Source: Phycisphaerae bacterium (GTDB taxonomy: Bacteria; Chloroflexota; Anaerolineae; 4572-78; J111). Taken from it: 40,157 nt of DNA. The stretch covers positions 1 through 40,157 of the forward strand of contig JANQQF010000020.1 in NCBI GenBank assembly GCA_028285035.1, given 5' to 3'. A model generated the notes under the pieces. That model made no database searches, was not told where the DNA came from, and was given only the letters and a program-made list of their open reading frames with translations. Of the stretch, positions 18,253 through 26,150 are shown in pieces. Numbering within the stretch: the stretch's first letter is position 1; each line of letters starts with the position of its first letter. The position numbers were made by a program, and so were the translations under genes.

Positions 18253-18498
18253 TTAACCCCATCGGATGATAATGACAGCTAAAATCGCCGAAAGAATTGC
18301 TGCTACAAACAAGGGGATAAACGCCTCAACAAAACGCATCCATAGGAGACTAATGGCCACAAAGCAAACCACACTGATAAATACCCGGTCAAAGGTATTT
18401 GTCGGAAAGGGTAGAAAATGAGTACGTTGAGATTTATTTTGGTTTTGAGTTGGGCTTGAAGCCTGCTCTTGTCTGTCTTCTTGATTAGGTAACGTCAC
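18253..18498 (-). CDS. Small two-helix membrane protein linked to the ABC permeases
   Basis: An 81-residue protein. The first 35 residues are polar and rich in Gln, Asn and Ser; two hydrophobic segments follow (about 38-54 and 60-78), ending in IIIRWG. It starts at a GTG with AAGGAG 8 nt upstream, and the start lies 3 bp after the TGA of the second permease, so it is almost certainly co-translated with the transporter. I do not recognise a named family; small membrane proteins are sometimes encoded next to polyol ABC importers, so an accessory role in the permease complex is an inference. Confidence 0.75.
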   Translation of the reverse strand: MTLPNQEDRQEQASSPTQNQNKSQRTHFLPFPTNTFDRVFISVVCFVAISLLWMRFVEAFIPLFVAAILSAILAVIIIRWG

Positions 18499-18501
18499 CG
18501 A

Positions 18502-19356
18502 TCACTCCTTCACCGCCCCGAAGGTTAGACCCATGACGATATATTTTTGCACTAAGGTCAAGAAAAACAGGGATGGTAATAGTGATAAGACCGCTACCGC
18601 AGCCATTTCACCCCAGTTTGTCCCGGTGACTGACACAAATTCAGCTAAGCCAGTCGTAATCGTACGCGCCTCCACACTGGTGAGCGAGGCCGCAAAAAGA
18701 TATTCATTCCAGGCAAAAACCCAGCTTAAAATGCCGGTGATCGCTAAGCCAGGGGCAGCCAAAGGCACGATAATCTTGTATAAAACAGTGAAGGTATTTG
18801 CCCCGTCAACAAAAGCGGCCTCGTCCAACTCAATCGGGATACCATCCATAATGCCCTTCATCAACCAGATAGCAAAGGGGAGGTTGAAGACACAGTAGAC
18901 CAAAATTAAGCCAATACGCGTGTCGAATAATGTGAAATCTCCGAACCTAAAGACACGGGTAAAGAGCAAGAAGACGGGTAGGAGAAATGCAGCGGGAGGG
19001 GCCATCCGATTGGTAATCGTCCAAAAGAAAATATTGTCACTGCCAGGTAATTTCCAGCGAGAGAGCGCATAAGTGGCTAGCAAGGCTAAAATAGCGACTA
19101 ACACCGCATTAGATGTAGCAACGATAATTGAATTCAACATAAATCCCTGAAAGGTTGGATCATTTAAGGGGATTGTGTAATTTTCAGCAAAAAAGGTGGT
19201 TTGAATGAGTGAAGTTGACCCAAACAACTCGACCCGGCTTCGGGCAGAAACCACAAACATCCAGTAGATTGGAAACAGGGTGATGATCGTCGAAACAATC
19301 CAAACCAAGTAGATACCCCCAGTTTCCAACATTTTCTTGAGTGGGCTAGTAGCCAT
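18502..19356 (-). CDS. ABC sugar/polyol importer permease, MalG/AraQ type
   Basis: A 284-residue inner-membrane permease with about six hydrophobic helices. The ATPase-contact EAA loop is visible as [28 protein letters not shown] at about residues 176-203, and the C terminus ([15 protein letters not shown]) is typical of the MalG/UgpE/AraQ branch. It pairs with the permease encoded 18 bp upstream and with the binding protein at 20355-22046. No ATPase gene is present in the window, so the pair probably uses a shared MsmX/UgpC-type ATPase encoded elsewhere. Confidence 0.95.
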   Translation of the reverse strand: MATSPLKKMLETGGIYLVWIVSTIITLFPIYWMFVVSARSRVELFGSTSLIQTTFFAENYTIPLNDPTFQGFMLNSIIVATSNAVLVAILALLATYALSRWKLPGSDNIFFWTITNRMAPPAAFLLPVFLLFTRVFRFGDFTLFDTRIGLILVYCVFNLPFAIWLMKGIMDGIPIELDEAAFVDGANTFTVLYKIIVPLAAPGLAITGILSWVFAWNEYLFAASLTSVEARTITTGLAEFVSVTGTNWGEMAAVAVLSLLPSLFFLTLVQKYIVMGLTFGAVKE

Positions 19357-19374
19357 AATTTATCAAATCCTTCA

Positions 19375-20259
19375 TCAAGAATTGTCTGTGTTTTGTTTGC
19401 CAACTTGCGTAATGGCCACAAACAAGAGCCAACACAATACCAACGTAAAGTACAATGTTAATAAGGACATCGCCGAGCCGTACCCATAATCGGTTTTTGG
19501 AAAGACAACCCGCCAGATATACAAGCCGATAAAACGAGTGGTATCGCCTGGCCCGCCGCCCGTTAGCATGAAGACCTCATCAACGATCCGTAAGGCATCC
19601 ATAATCCGAATAAAAGTCGTTGTTAAGAGAACAGGCATAATCATCGGAATGGTGAGATAACGAAACACTTGCCATTTATTGGCCCCATCAACCATCGCCT
19701 GCTCCAAAGGCTCTTTAGGAACTGCGGTTAAACCGGCCAGTAACGTTAGCGTGACGAAGGGAGTCCAGTGCCAGATGTCCATCAAGATGACAGTTAAAAA
19801 GGCTTGGTTGGGAAAGTTGCCAATGCGATAATCAATGCCAATCCACGATAGATAATAGGGGATAAGGCCCAAGCCAGGGATTGTAAGTAGCCGCCAAGTC
19901 GCGCCAACTGCAATGGGGGCAACCATCAATGGCAGGGCATGTATCGTGCGAAAAAAGGTTTTGCCGATAAAGTCACGAGTGAGTAGCTGGGCTAGAAAGA
20001 AACCGAGAATCAATTCGCTGATGACGACCCAAAAGGTGAAGACAACTGTGCGCCAAAGTGAGGCCAGAAAACCCGTATCAAATACTAAACGCCGATAGTT
20101 TTCCACACCGGAGAAGTGTAAGCCTGAATTACGGGCAAACACATTCCAGTCAAAAAAACCAACATAGAGTACAAATAGGAACGGTAAAAAACCTGTAATG
20201 ATTAGGATAATAAAGGTGGGGGTTAAGAACGCCCACCCTGTTCGGGCCGATCTTTTCAT
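19375..20259 (-). CDS. ABC sugar/polyol importer permease, MalF/AraP type
   Basis: A 294-residue permease with six predicted helices; the first lies at about 10-32. The EAA loop reads EQAMVDGANKWQVFRYLTIP (about 199-218). MalF/UgpA/AraP type. It starts at ATG after GGGAAG and lies 95 bp downstream of its binding protein gene, with a strong hairpin in the gap. It forms the heterodimeric channel with the next gene product. Confidence 0.95.
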   Translation of the reverse strand: MKRSARTGWAFLTPTFIILIITGFLPFLFVLYVGFFDWNVFARNSGLHFSGVENYRRLVFDTGFLASLWRTVVFTFWVVISELILGFFLAQLLTRDFIGKTFFRTIHALPLMVAPIAVGATWRLLTIPGLGLIPYYLSWIGIDYRIGNFPNQAFLTVILMDIWHWTPFVTLTLLAGLTAVPKEPLEQAMVDGANKWQVFRYLTIPMIMPVLLTTTFIRIMDALRIVDEVFMLTGGGPGDTTRFIGLYIWRVVFPKTDYGYGSAMSLLTLYFTLVLCWLLFVAITQVGKQNTDNS

Positions 20260-20297
20260 TCAATACTTCCCTAAAATTGATAATTAGGACTACGGGA

Positions 20298-20336
20298 AGA
20301 ATTGCCCAGTTTCTCTCAAGAAAACTGGGCAATTCT
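20298..20336 (-). terminator. Intercistronic hairpin after the binding-protein gene
   Basis: AGAATTGCCCAGTTT (20298-20312) pairs perfectly with AAACTGGGCAATTCT (20322-20336), a 15-bp stem with a 9-nt loop. On the minus strand only a weak TTCTTCCC follows the stem, so it should act as a leaky terminator or as a 3' stabiliser of the binding-protein message, giving more binding protein than permease. In the plus direction it is followed by a T-run. Confidence 0.8.
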
Positions 20337-20354
20337 TTTTAAGCTAAACGACGA

Positions 20355-22046
20355 TTATTGACTATAACCAATACGGCCCAACTCTTCTTCGACGGCAACA
20401 CACGCCTGATCTAAAGCATCTGAAACAGTAGACTCACCGCTTAGCGCTTGCCAGATGTAGGTCTGAACTGTAGATTGAGCTTGGGGGTGGAAGGGGAATT
20501 CTGGGGCACCCTTGAACAACGGCCCTTGCTCTTCTAACAGGGTGTAATAGTTGTCTGTGCGAGCATTTTGGGCGGTGACCAACGGATCATCAAACGTTGA
20601 TTCCATTACAATACGTGCACCTGTCGTGGCCCATTGTGGTTGAACAGATTCTTGGCCGATGTATTGGAGCCAGAGCAATGTTGCTTCTTTGTTCTTTGAT
20701 GAGTAGGGGATACCAAAGGCCCCGCCATCGTAGTAGCCGATGTAACCGACGCCAGCCGCAGCGTCTTCCAGGACACCTTCATTGGTTGGTGGTAACGCTA
20801 CACCAACATTGCCAACAACTTGAGAGCGGGTGGGGTCGGTGGCAATCCAGGCCGCATTTTCACCGTAAACCCAACCTTGGGCGGCGCGACCAGCGGCGAA
20901 GGTGGCGGCAACCTCATCCCAGGTGCTACTTGTTGCTTCCGGGGGAGCGAAGGCGAGCATATCAACCCAAAATTGCAGGGCTTCTTTCCCCAAATCGCTA
21001 TTCATTGCGCCACCACTGTCAACACAAGCTTTGTAGTTGCCACCACCGAGGTCAGAGATACCCCAGTTGTACAAACCAAAGCTTGGGGCGATGGTTTCAT
21101 AATATTCATAGAATGAAGCTGCGTGTCCTGTATTACCTTGAACTGTGGTTCCCCATAATTCAAGCCCATTTGCTTCGCCGTATGCGGTGAAGAATTCGGC
21201 GTTATCACGATACTGGGCAAAGGTTGTCGCGGGTGTCAAGGGGTAGCCGTACTCAGCTTCAAATTCAGCTTGAATAGCTGGGTCTTCAAACAGGTCTTTA
21301 CGATAGAGCATCACTTTGACGAAGGCTTCCATTGGAATACCGTAGACATCGCCATCGGCATCTTTGAAGTTGTCAATAAATGAGGTGAATTTAGACTCGT
21401 CGAACGTGGGTGCGGCTAAATCAGGGCTGCTGTCCAACATCTCATTCAGGTTGGTCAAGAAATCACGGGCTAGATATGTGTAGATAATATCTTGCTCGAT
21501 GTAAATGAAATCATAGATGCCGGTGTTGGCTTCCATATCCTGAATAGGCTTGGCATACATTTGATCCCACGAGGTGGTTTCAAACTCGACATTGATGCCG
21601 GTTTCGGCTTCAAACGCAGCAGCCAAAACTTCTTGAGCATAGTTAGATGGCGGGGTGCTTTCAGAAATACCACGAATGGTCACACCTGCGTAGGGTTGGG
21701 CAGCGCTGGCGAACCAGTCAGTCCCAGATGACACTTCCAGAAGGGCTGTGGCCTCCCCGGCAGCGGGAACACATAATTTCCAACCTGGTTCAATTAAGTC
21801 CGCATTGTCAATCGTGGCATAACTGCTATCAGAAGCGGCGATAGCATTGGTTGCATCAACAATCGCTGGGAAGGCCAGAACATCGCCGTAGACTTTGTCG
21901 GCAATCTTTGAGAGCCAGTCATCGGCTTGAACAACAATATCTTGGTCACAGGTAACACCACTCTGGGCTGCTACATGAGCAGGAACCAGACTGATTATAA
22001 AAGTCAACGTGACGATGATTGTAACAATCTTTGTCAGATTCTTCAT
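20355..22046 (-). CDS. ABC sugar/polyol-binding protein with N-terminal LysM-like domain
   Basis: A 563-residue secreted solute-binding protein. A signal peptide (about 1-27, ending HVAA before Gln28) has no lipobox cysteine. Residues about 36-94 look like a LysM domain: a [18 protein letters not shown] helix-type start, an AIVDATN segment and a closing [11 protein letters not shown]; Cys33 and Cys92 flank it and could form a disulphide. The rest is an SBP family 1 domain homologous to the lipoprotein at 4542-6038. LysM binds peptidoglycan, so I infer that this protein is held in the cell wall rather than by lipid. It is the first gene of the importer operon; AGGAG precedes the ATG. It functionally matches AraN, but the ligand is unknown. 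Confidence 0.93.
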   Translation of the reverse strand: MKNLTKIVTIIVTLTFIISLVPAHVAAQSGVTCDQDIVVQADDWLSKIADKVYGDVLAFPAIVDATNAIAASDSSYATIDNADLIEPGWKLCVPAAGEATALLEVSSGTDWFASAAQPYAGVTIRGISESTPPSNYAQEVLAAAFEAETGINVEFETTSWDQMYAKPIQDMEANTGIYDFIYIEQDIIYTYLARDFLTNLNEMLDSSPDLAAPTFDESKFTSFIDNFKDADGDVYGIPMEAFVKVMLYRKDLFEDPAIQAEFEAEYGYPLTPATTFAQYRDNAEFFTAYGEANGLELWGTTVQGNTGHAASFYEYYETIAPSFGLYNWGISDLGGGNYKACVDSGGAMNSDLGKEALQFWVDMLAFAPPEATSSTWDEVAATFAAGRAAQGWVYGENAAWIATDPTRSQVVGNVGVALPPTNEGVLEDAAAGVGYIGYYDGGAFGIPYSSKNKEATLLWLQYIGQESVQPQWATTGARIVMESTFDDPLVTAQNARTDNYYTLLEEQGPLFKGAPEFPFHPQAQSTVQTYIWQALSGESTVSDALDQACVAVEEELGRIGYSQ

Positions 22047-22091
22047 TGAAAAACTCCTCCAACGTTTTGGAATATAAGATTCGATTTTGTT

Positions 22092-22168
22092 CTCTGAGAT
22101 AGGCCTATAGAGAGTTACTTCTGAGGGTATTCAATTCGGAAACAAAAGTCTATGGGTAAATTACCCAT
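22092..22168 (-). promoter_or_regulatory. Promoter region of the minus-strand catabolic operon with two palindromes
   Basis: Upstream of the binding protein start are two dyads. ATGGGTAA-A-TTACCCAT (22152-22168) is a perfect 17-bp palindrome. ATAGGCCTAT (22099-22108) is a perfect 10-bp palindrome with CTCT and AGAG flanks. Both lie 45-125 bp before the ATG, where an operator would be expected. On the minus strand TTGAAT and TATAGG with a 19-bp spacer give a possible but weak sigma-70 promoter near 22105-22135. Confidence 0.5.
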
Positions 22169-22234
22169 TTCTTGAAAAAAAAGACCCTATTTGTTGAAAT
22201 TTGGGGGTATTGATGGAGCTAAAGTGAGGAAAAT

Positions 22235-22265
22235 AAAAAAGCCAGGTATGTTATCTGTACCTGGC
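22235..22265 (-). terminator. Orphan minus-strand intrinsic terminator
   Basis: GCCAGGTA (22241-22248) pairs with TACCTGGC (22258-22265), and on the minus strand the stem is followed by six Ts (22240-22235). It is a textbook terminator, but no minus-strand gene ends here: the region upstream of it on that strand is the divergent plus-strand operon. It may stop antisense or leaky transcription from reaching the catabolic operon, or end a short unannotated RNA. Confidence 0.7.
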
Positions 22266-22319
22266 GTCATACTCGCTGGTAATAAATTAATTTTGCCATC
22301 AAACAGGGTGATTTAATAT

Positions 22320-22337
22320 GTCACCCACTTAGGTGAC
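22320..22337. promoter_or_regulatory. Inverted repeat, possible operator
   Basis: GTCACC (22320-22325), CACTTA spacer, GGTGAC (22332-22337): a perfect 6-6-6 dyad in the divergent control region 22047-22668. Possible operator; no direct support beyond symmetry and position. Confidence 0.35.
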
Positions 22338-22365
22338 TCGCTGCCGATTGACGATTTTTTTGTGC

Positions 22366-22416
22366 CAACCAAAAACTTTGTTACGCGCTGATAAATACCT
22401 GTCGTGGGATACGGTT
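22366..22416. repeat. 51-bp direct repeat, copy B
   Basis: Partner of the repeat at 678-728, in the same orientation, 47 of 51 positions identical. It lies between the two divergent operons. The pair encloses about 21.6 kb holding every gene of the minus-strand block and nothing else. Confidence 0.75.
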
Positions 22417-22478
22417 AGGGAGATTTTGCTGTATTACGGTAATTTACACCATTAGTGACGTAACCTAACCTGCAGGCT

Positions 22479-22549
22479 AAAATGTGGCACTCATCTGGCA
22501 CTGGGCTGGCACAAATTCGTAGAAACAAAATTAAAAATCCGCTATTCTA
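22479..22549 (+). promoter_or_regulatory. Shared 71-bp promoter element with three TGGCAC boxes, copy 1
   Basis: TGGCAC occurs at 22485, 22496 and 22507, exactly 11 bp apart, so the three boxes face the same side of the helix. A -10-like TATTCT lies at 22543-22548, 30 bp after the last box, with no good -35. This is the layout of an activator-dependent promoter. The segment is 69/71 identical to 31122-31192, upstream of the second importer, while the sequence on both sides differs. It probably drives the corrinoid module starting at 22669. Alternatively, TGGCAC-N5-TGGCA is one mismatch from a sigma-54 -24/-12 element. Confidence 0.7.
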
Positions 22550-22668
22550 AAATAATTAGAAACAAAAATCACGTCTCATGCATCACGAGTGTCAGGTGTG
22601 AAAGGCGATACATGATGCGTACATCTTAGCTAATGAAAGACCTTAAGTAAAACAAAAAGGATTTGATG

Positions 22669-23799
22669 ATGAATAGCAAAGAACGTTTCATGAATGCCTT
22701 AACCCAACAACCAGTTGACCGCCCCCCAGTTGGTGCTGTTGTCACCGCCATCACCGTGCCAATGATGGAGAAGAGCGGCGTATACTGGCCCGAGGCCCAC
22801 ACTGAGGCGACAAAGCTGGCCGATTTGGCGGCATCGGTTTGGGAACATGCGCAGATTGAGTCGATCAAGCTCCCCTTTTGTATGACCATTGAAGCTGAAG
22901 CGCTAGGCGCGTCGATTGATTATGGCACTGTGGATACACTGCCGACCGATGTTAAGTTTATCTATAATCACCCCGATGAATTGACCATTCCAGCCGACTT
23001 CTTTGATCGTGATCGAGTGCCCACCGTTCTCAAGGCCATTACCCAGCTTCGTAAACGTTACGACACAGAGGTGGCAGTTGTCGCCTCTATTGTTGGGCCG
23101 TTTGTTCTGGCTGCCAAGCTGTTTGGTTTTGACAACCTCTTTCCCTGGCTTATTACCCATCCCGATTACATTCACCAAATCATGGAAAAATTAACAGACT
23201 TAGCCATCGATTATGCTCAGGCTCAAGTTGAGGCGGGTGCCGATGCTATCCTAATTGGCTCAGCCACCTGCTCCGGTGATTTGATCTCACCGGAAACCTA
23301 CCAAGAGTTTGTCGTCCCTTATCACCACAGACTCTGTGCCGCAATTTCTGCGCCCTCTATTTTGCACATTTGTGGAAACTCGGCCCAACATATCCCCCAT
23401 ATTGCAGCCACCGGAACAACGGGCTACAGCTTTGATGAGGGTACAGATATTGTCGTTGGACAGGATCATCTTAAAGGGAAAGTGGCCACCGTGGGGCATG
23501 TGCCTACGGTGGAGGTTTTGTTGCAGGGCAGTCCGGATGATGTCTACCAAGCCTCTCTCGAAAGTTTAGGAAATGGGGTCGATATTTTAGCGCCCGGCTG
23601 CTCTTTACCTCAACATGTCAGCTTTGAAAATTTAGCGGCGATGGTAAAAGCGGGTGAGGATTGGGGTCAATCTGCTTCATTGAGGGAGTCGATTCAAATC
23701 AACCTGGCCCAAAAGCGAGCAGCCCAGCAGGTTAAGGAGCAGACTTCTGACAACGAAGCCAAAAGTAGTCGGAGAAGACGGCCCCGCAGAGCGGATTAG
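22669..23799 (+). CDS. UroD/MtaA-family corrinoid-linked methyltransferase
   Basis: A 376-residue protein of the uroporphyrinogen decarboxylase superfamily, methyltransferase branch (MtaA/MtbA/CmuA-like), starting MNSKERFMNAL. The zinc motif of the methyltransferases, H-x-C-xn-C, is complete: His233 and Cys235 in LHICGN and Cys311 in APGCSLP, with 75 residues between the two cysteines. True UroD enzymes lack this motif. It should move a methyl group between a corrinoid protein and a thiol, folate or methyl-ether substrate; a corrinoid protein is encoded two genes downstream. The last 15 residues are basic (KSSRRRRPRR), which is unusual. The ATG at 22669 sits 7 nt after AGGA; another ATG is 3 bp upstream. 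Confidence 0.9.
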   Translation: MNSKERFMNALTQQPVDRPPVGAVVTAITVPMMEKSGVYWPEAHTEATKLADLAASVWEHAQIESIKLPFCMTIEAEALGASIDYGTVDTLPTDVKFIYNHPDELTIPADFFDRDRVPTVLKAITQLRKRYDTEVAVVASIVGPFVLAAKLFGFDNLFPWLITHPDYIHQIMEKLTDLAIDYAQAQVEAGADAILIGSATCSGDLISPETYQEFVVPYHHRLCAAISAPSILHICGNSAQHIPHIAATGTTGYSFDEGTDIVVGQDHLKGKVATVGHVPTVEVLLQGSPDDVYQASLESLGNGVDILAPGCSLPQHVSFENLAAMVKAGEDWGQSASLRESIQINLAQKRAAQQVKEQTSDNEAKSSRRRRPRRAD

Positions 23800-23834
23800 T
23801 TATTAATGACCGGATCAGAAGGATAGACAAAATT

Positions 23835-25286
23835 ATGGCAATTACTATTCAAGACGTTGCGTTATATATCCATAATATCCGAACCCGAATGCCCTTTCGG
23901 TATGGTATTGCGGTGATGACGGCTATGCCCCATCTGATGATGCGAATAAGGTGTGAGGTTGATGGGCAACCCCAAATTGGCTTGGCTGCGGACTCGCTTG
24001 CCCCCAAATGGTTTACCAAAAACCCCAATACGACCTATAGCGATGATATAACCGAGATGTTGCATGTTATTCAGTCAGCTGCGACTCTGGCTGAACAGAT
24101 CAAGACGGCCGATACTGTTTTTGAGTGGTGGCAGCAAATCTATAAGGCTCAAAAAAGGTGGGCCACGGCTAAGGGATACCCGCCATTGCTCTGGAATTTT
24201 GGGGTAAGCCTAATCGAAAGAGCAATCATCGATGCCTTTTGTCGAGCCAACCGTCAGACGATCACCGAGGCGCTACAAACAAATGCTTTAGGTATTCGCC
24301 TCGGTGATGTACATCCTGAGTTGAAGAATTATCGCCCCACCGATCTGCTGCCGGCTAAACCGTATCGTTCTGTTTTCGTTCGTCATACGGTGGGCTTGGC
24401 CGACCCCTTAACCGATCAGGAAATCTTGGCTGATGACCGGATTGAAGATGGATTGCCGCAATCACTTGAGCACTGCATTCTCAGATATGGCTTAACCTAT
24501 TTCAAGATCAAAGTGTGTGGTGATAATCAGCAGGATATGGCCCGGCTCAAACAAATCGCAACGGTTCTTAACCATAATGTTGCCGATTTTTCCTTTACGC
24601 TTGATGGCAACGAGCAATACCAGAACGTTGAGCAATTTCAGGCATTTTGGCAAGCGCTAAAACGTGACCCTGACTTAAGCCCTTTGTTAGAAAAGTTGCT
24701 GTTTGTAGAGCAACCGCTGTATCGAGACGTGGCCTTGAGTACAGAAACAAAAGAGGCACTAACCCGCTGGCCTGATCGGCCACCGATCATTATTGATGAG
24801 TCGGATGGCTCAATTGAGAGCTTGCCAACTGCGCTTCAGAGTGGCTATGTGGGCACCAGTCACAAGAACTGTAAAGGCATCATTAAGGGGATCGCCAATG
24901 CTTGTCTACTTGAACACTACCGCCGGACCACCCCCACCGAGCAATACGTCATGAGCGGAGAAGACCTAGCCAATGTCGGCCCAATCGCCTTACTCCAAGA
25001 TTTGGCAGTAATGAGTAACTTAGGCATTGAACACGTTGAACGTAACGGGCATCATTACTTCCCTGGTTTAAGTATGTTTCCTCAACCATTGCCAGACCAG
25101 ATTTTGGACCACCATCCTGACTTGTATCATTGTCAAGCTGAAAACCTAGTCACCCTTAACATTCAAAAGGGCCGGCTTACGCTGGATAGCGTGCTTGAGG
25201 CTCCCTTTGGCTTGGGGGTTAACCTGAGTCTCGCTGAGTTTACGCCCCATGATCAATGGCAGTTCGAGTCGTTGGGCATAAAATAA
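23835..25286 (+). CDS. Enolase-superfamily (mandelate racemase/muconate lactonising-like) enzyme
   Basis: A 483-residue enolase-superfamily protein, longer than the usual 370-400 residues. The C-terminal barrel has the expected residues in order: the KxK motif Lys224 and Lys226 in YFKIKV, metal ligands Asp257 (LDGNE), Glu292 (FVEQPL) and Asp321 (IIDESDG), and a later lysine pair Lys344/Lys347 in SHKNCKG. Enzymes of this superfamily abstract a proton next to a carboxylate, and many dehydrate sugar acids. The N-terminal capping domain starts within the first residues (VALYIHNIRTRMPFRYG). The specific reaction cannot be told from sequence. Its placement between a methyltransferase and a corrinoid protein is unusual. 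It starts 35 bp after the methyltransferase gene. Confidence 0.85.
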   Translation: MAITIQDVALYIHNIRTRMPFRYGIAVMTAMPHLMMRIRCEVDGQPQIGLAADSLAPKWFTKNPNTTYSDDITEMLHVIQSAATLAEQIKTADTVFEWWQQIYKAQKRWATAKGYPPLLWNFGVSLIERAIIDAFCRANRQTITEALQTNALGIRLGDVHPELKNYRPTDLLPAKPYRSVFVRHTVGLADPLTDQEILADDRIEDGLPQSLEHCILRYGLTYFKIKVCGDNQQDMARLKQIATVLNHNVADFSFTLDGNEQYQNVEQFQAFWQALKRDPDLSPLLEKLLFVEQPLYRDVALSTETKEALTRWPDRPPIIIDESDGSIESLPTALQSGYVGTSHKNCKGIIKGIANACLLEHYRRTTPTEQYVMSGEDLANVGPIALLQDLAVMSNLGIEHVERNGHHYFPGLSMFPQPLPDQILDHHPDLYHCQAENLVTLNIQKGRLTLDSVLEAPFGLGVNLSLAEFTPHDQWQFESLGIK

Positions 25287-25396
25287 TCACAACGGAGTTT
25301 ACGGTTCTAGTGAAGTTGAAATTTTTTTACACAATTATTGGGCGCCAGACCAGTCACAATTTTAACCAAAATAAAAGATGCTTATTTACATTATGT

Positions 25397-25419
25397 TTAG
25401 GAATGGTAATTATTCCTAA
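25397..25419 (+). promoter_or_regulatory. Hairpin before the corrinoid protein gene
   Basis: TTAGGAAT (25397-25404) and ATTCCTAA (25412-25419) form a perfect 8-bp stem with a 7-nt loop, 18 nt before the ATG. It may protect the message or tune initiation. The 151-bp gap is too short, and lacks the conserved boxes, for a cobalamin riboswitch. Confidence 0.45.
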
Positions 25420-25437
25420 GCCCTTGAGGAGATTTTT

Positions 25438-26103
25438 ATGAGTCGTCAGGACGAAATCTTGGATGCTTTGTATGAATACGTGTTAGATGGCGAAGCCGAC
25501 CCAACCGTTGCCCTAACCAAAGAGGGTTTGGAACTGGGTATGGAACCCTTGACCCTACTTTTTGATGCTATGATTCCGTCGCTGGAAGAAGTCGGACGTT
25601 TGTTTGAAATTGGGGAATATTTTGTCCCGGAAATGCTCATCGCCGCACGGGCGATGGCCGGGGCGATGGATATTCTCAAACCTCTCATTGCCGAAACAGG
25701 GACGAAACCGATCGGCACCTTTGTCATGGGTACCGTTAAAGGAGACATCCACGATATTGGCAAGAACCTGTGTAATATCATGTTGGAAGGGGCTGGCTTT
25801 GTGGTCGTCGACTTGGGGGTCAACGTGCCGCCAGAGGTATTTATCGAAGCTATCAAAGAACACAAGCCTCAGGCCGTGGGCATGAGCGCCTTTTTGACGA
25901 CAACGATGCCGATGTTCAAGACAAATATCGAAGCCATCAAAGCAGCCGGGTTACGCGATCAAGTCAAGATTCTGGTTGGGGGAGCTCCGGTAACTCAAGA
26001 ATATTGCGATACTGTAGGGGCAGATGGCTTTGCCCCGGACGCCAGTGCGACCGTGCGTTTGACCAAAAAGCTTATCGGATTAACCGAAGCAACGGTGGCT
26101 TAG
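25438..26103 (+). CDS. Corrinoid (cobalamin-binding) methyltransferase protein, MtaC/MtbC type
   Basis: A 221-residue two-domain corrinoid protein. The helical cap domain spans about 1-85 (EVGRLFEIGEYFVPEMLIAARAM); the Rossmann-like B12 domain follows with the base-off His motif D-x-H-x-x-G as Asp103, His105 and Gly108 in KGDIHDIGKNL, then GVNVPPE, SAFLTTTMPMF and GGAPVTQEYCDTVGADGFAPDA. This is the standard layout of methylotrophic corrinoid shuttle proteins. It carries a methyl group on cobalt between two methyltransferases. Partners within the window are the UroD-type proteins at 22669-23799 and 37310-38416; no MtaB, MttB, MtrH or reductive activator gene was found. A GAGGAG ribosome site precedes the ATG. 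Confidence 0.96.
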   Translation: MSRQDEILDALYEYVLDGEADPTVALTKEGLELGMEPLTLLFDAMIPSLEEVGRLFEIGEYFVPEMLIAARAMAGAMDILKPLIAETGTKPIGTFVMGTVKGDIHDIGKNLCNIMLEGAGFVVVDLGVNVPPEVFIEAIKEHKPQAVGMSAFLTTTMPMFKTNIEAIKAAGLRDQVKILVGGAPVTQEYCDTVGADGFAPDASATVRLTKKLIGLTEATVA

Positions 26104-26150
26104 GAGAATATTTTTGATTGACTTGTTCAAATAAACATCAAGGGGAAATT

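Noticed and set aside
20597..21190. Plus-strand open frame of 197 codons inside the binding-protein gene
   Set aside because: Antisense to a clear solute-binding protein; Arg-, His- and Gln-rich composition is typical of a shadow frame.
22485..22512. Sigma-54 promoter formed by TGGCAC-N5-TGGCA
   Set aside because: Not ruled out, but not preferred: the -12 part has one mismatch, three equally spaced boxes fit iterated activator sites better, and no AAA+ enhancer-binding activator is encoded in the window.
25287..25437. Cobalamin riboswitch before the corrinoid protein gene
   Set aside because: The gap is only 151 bp with a single 8-bp hairpin and none of the conserved B12-box sequence.
25446..25865. 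Minus-strand open frame of 139 codons opposite the corrinoid protein
   Set aside because: Antisense to a strongly supported gene and without any family pattern.
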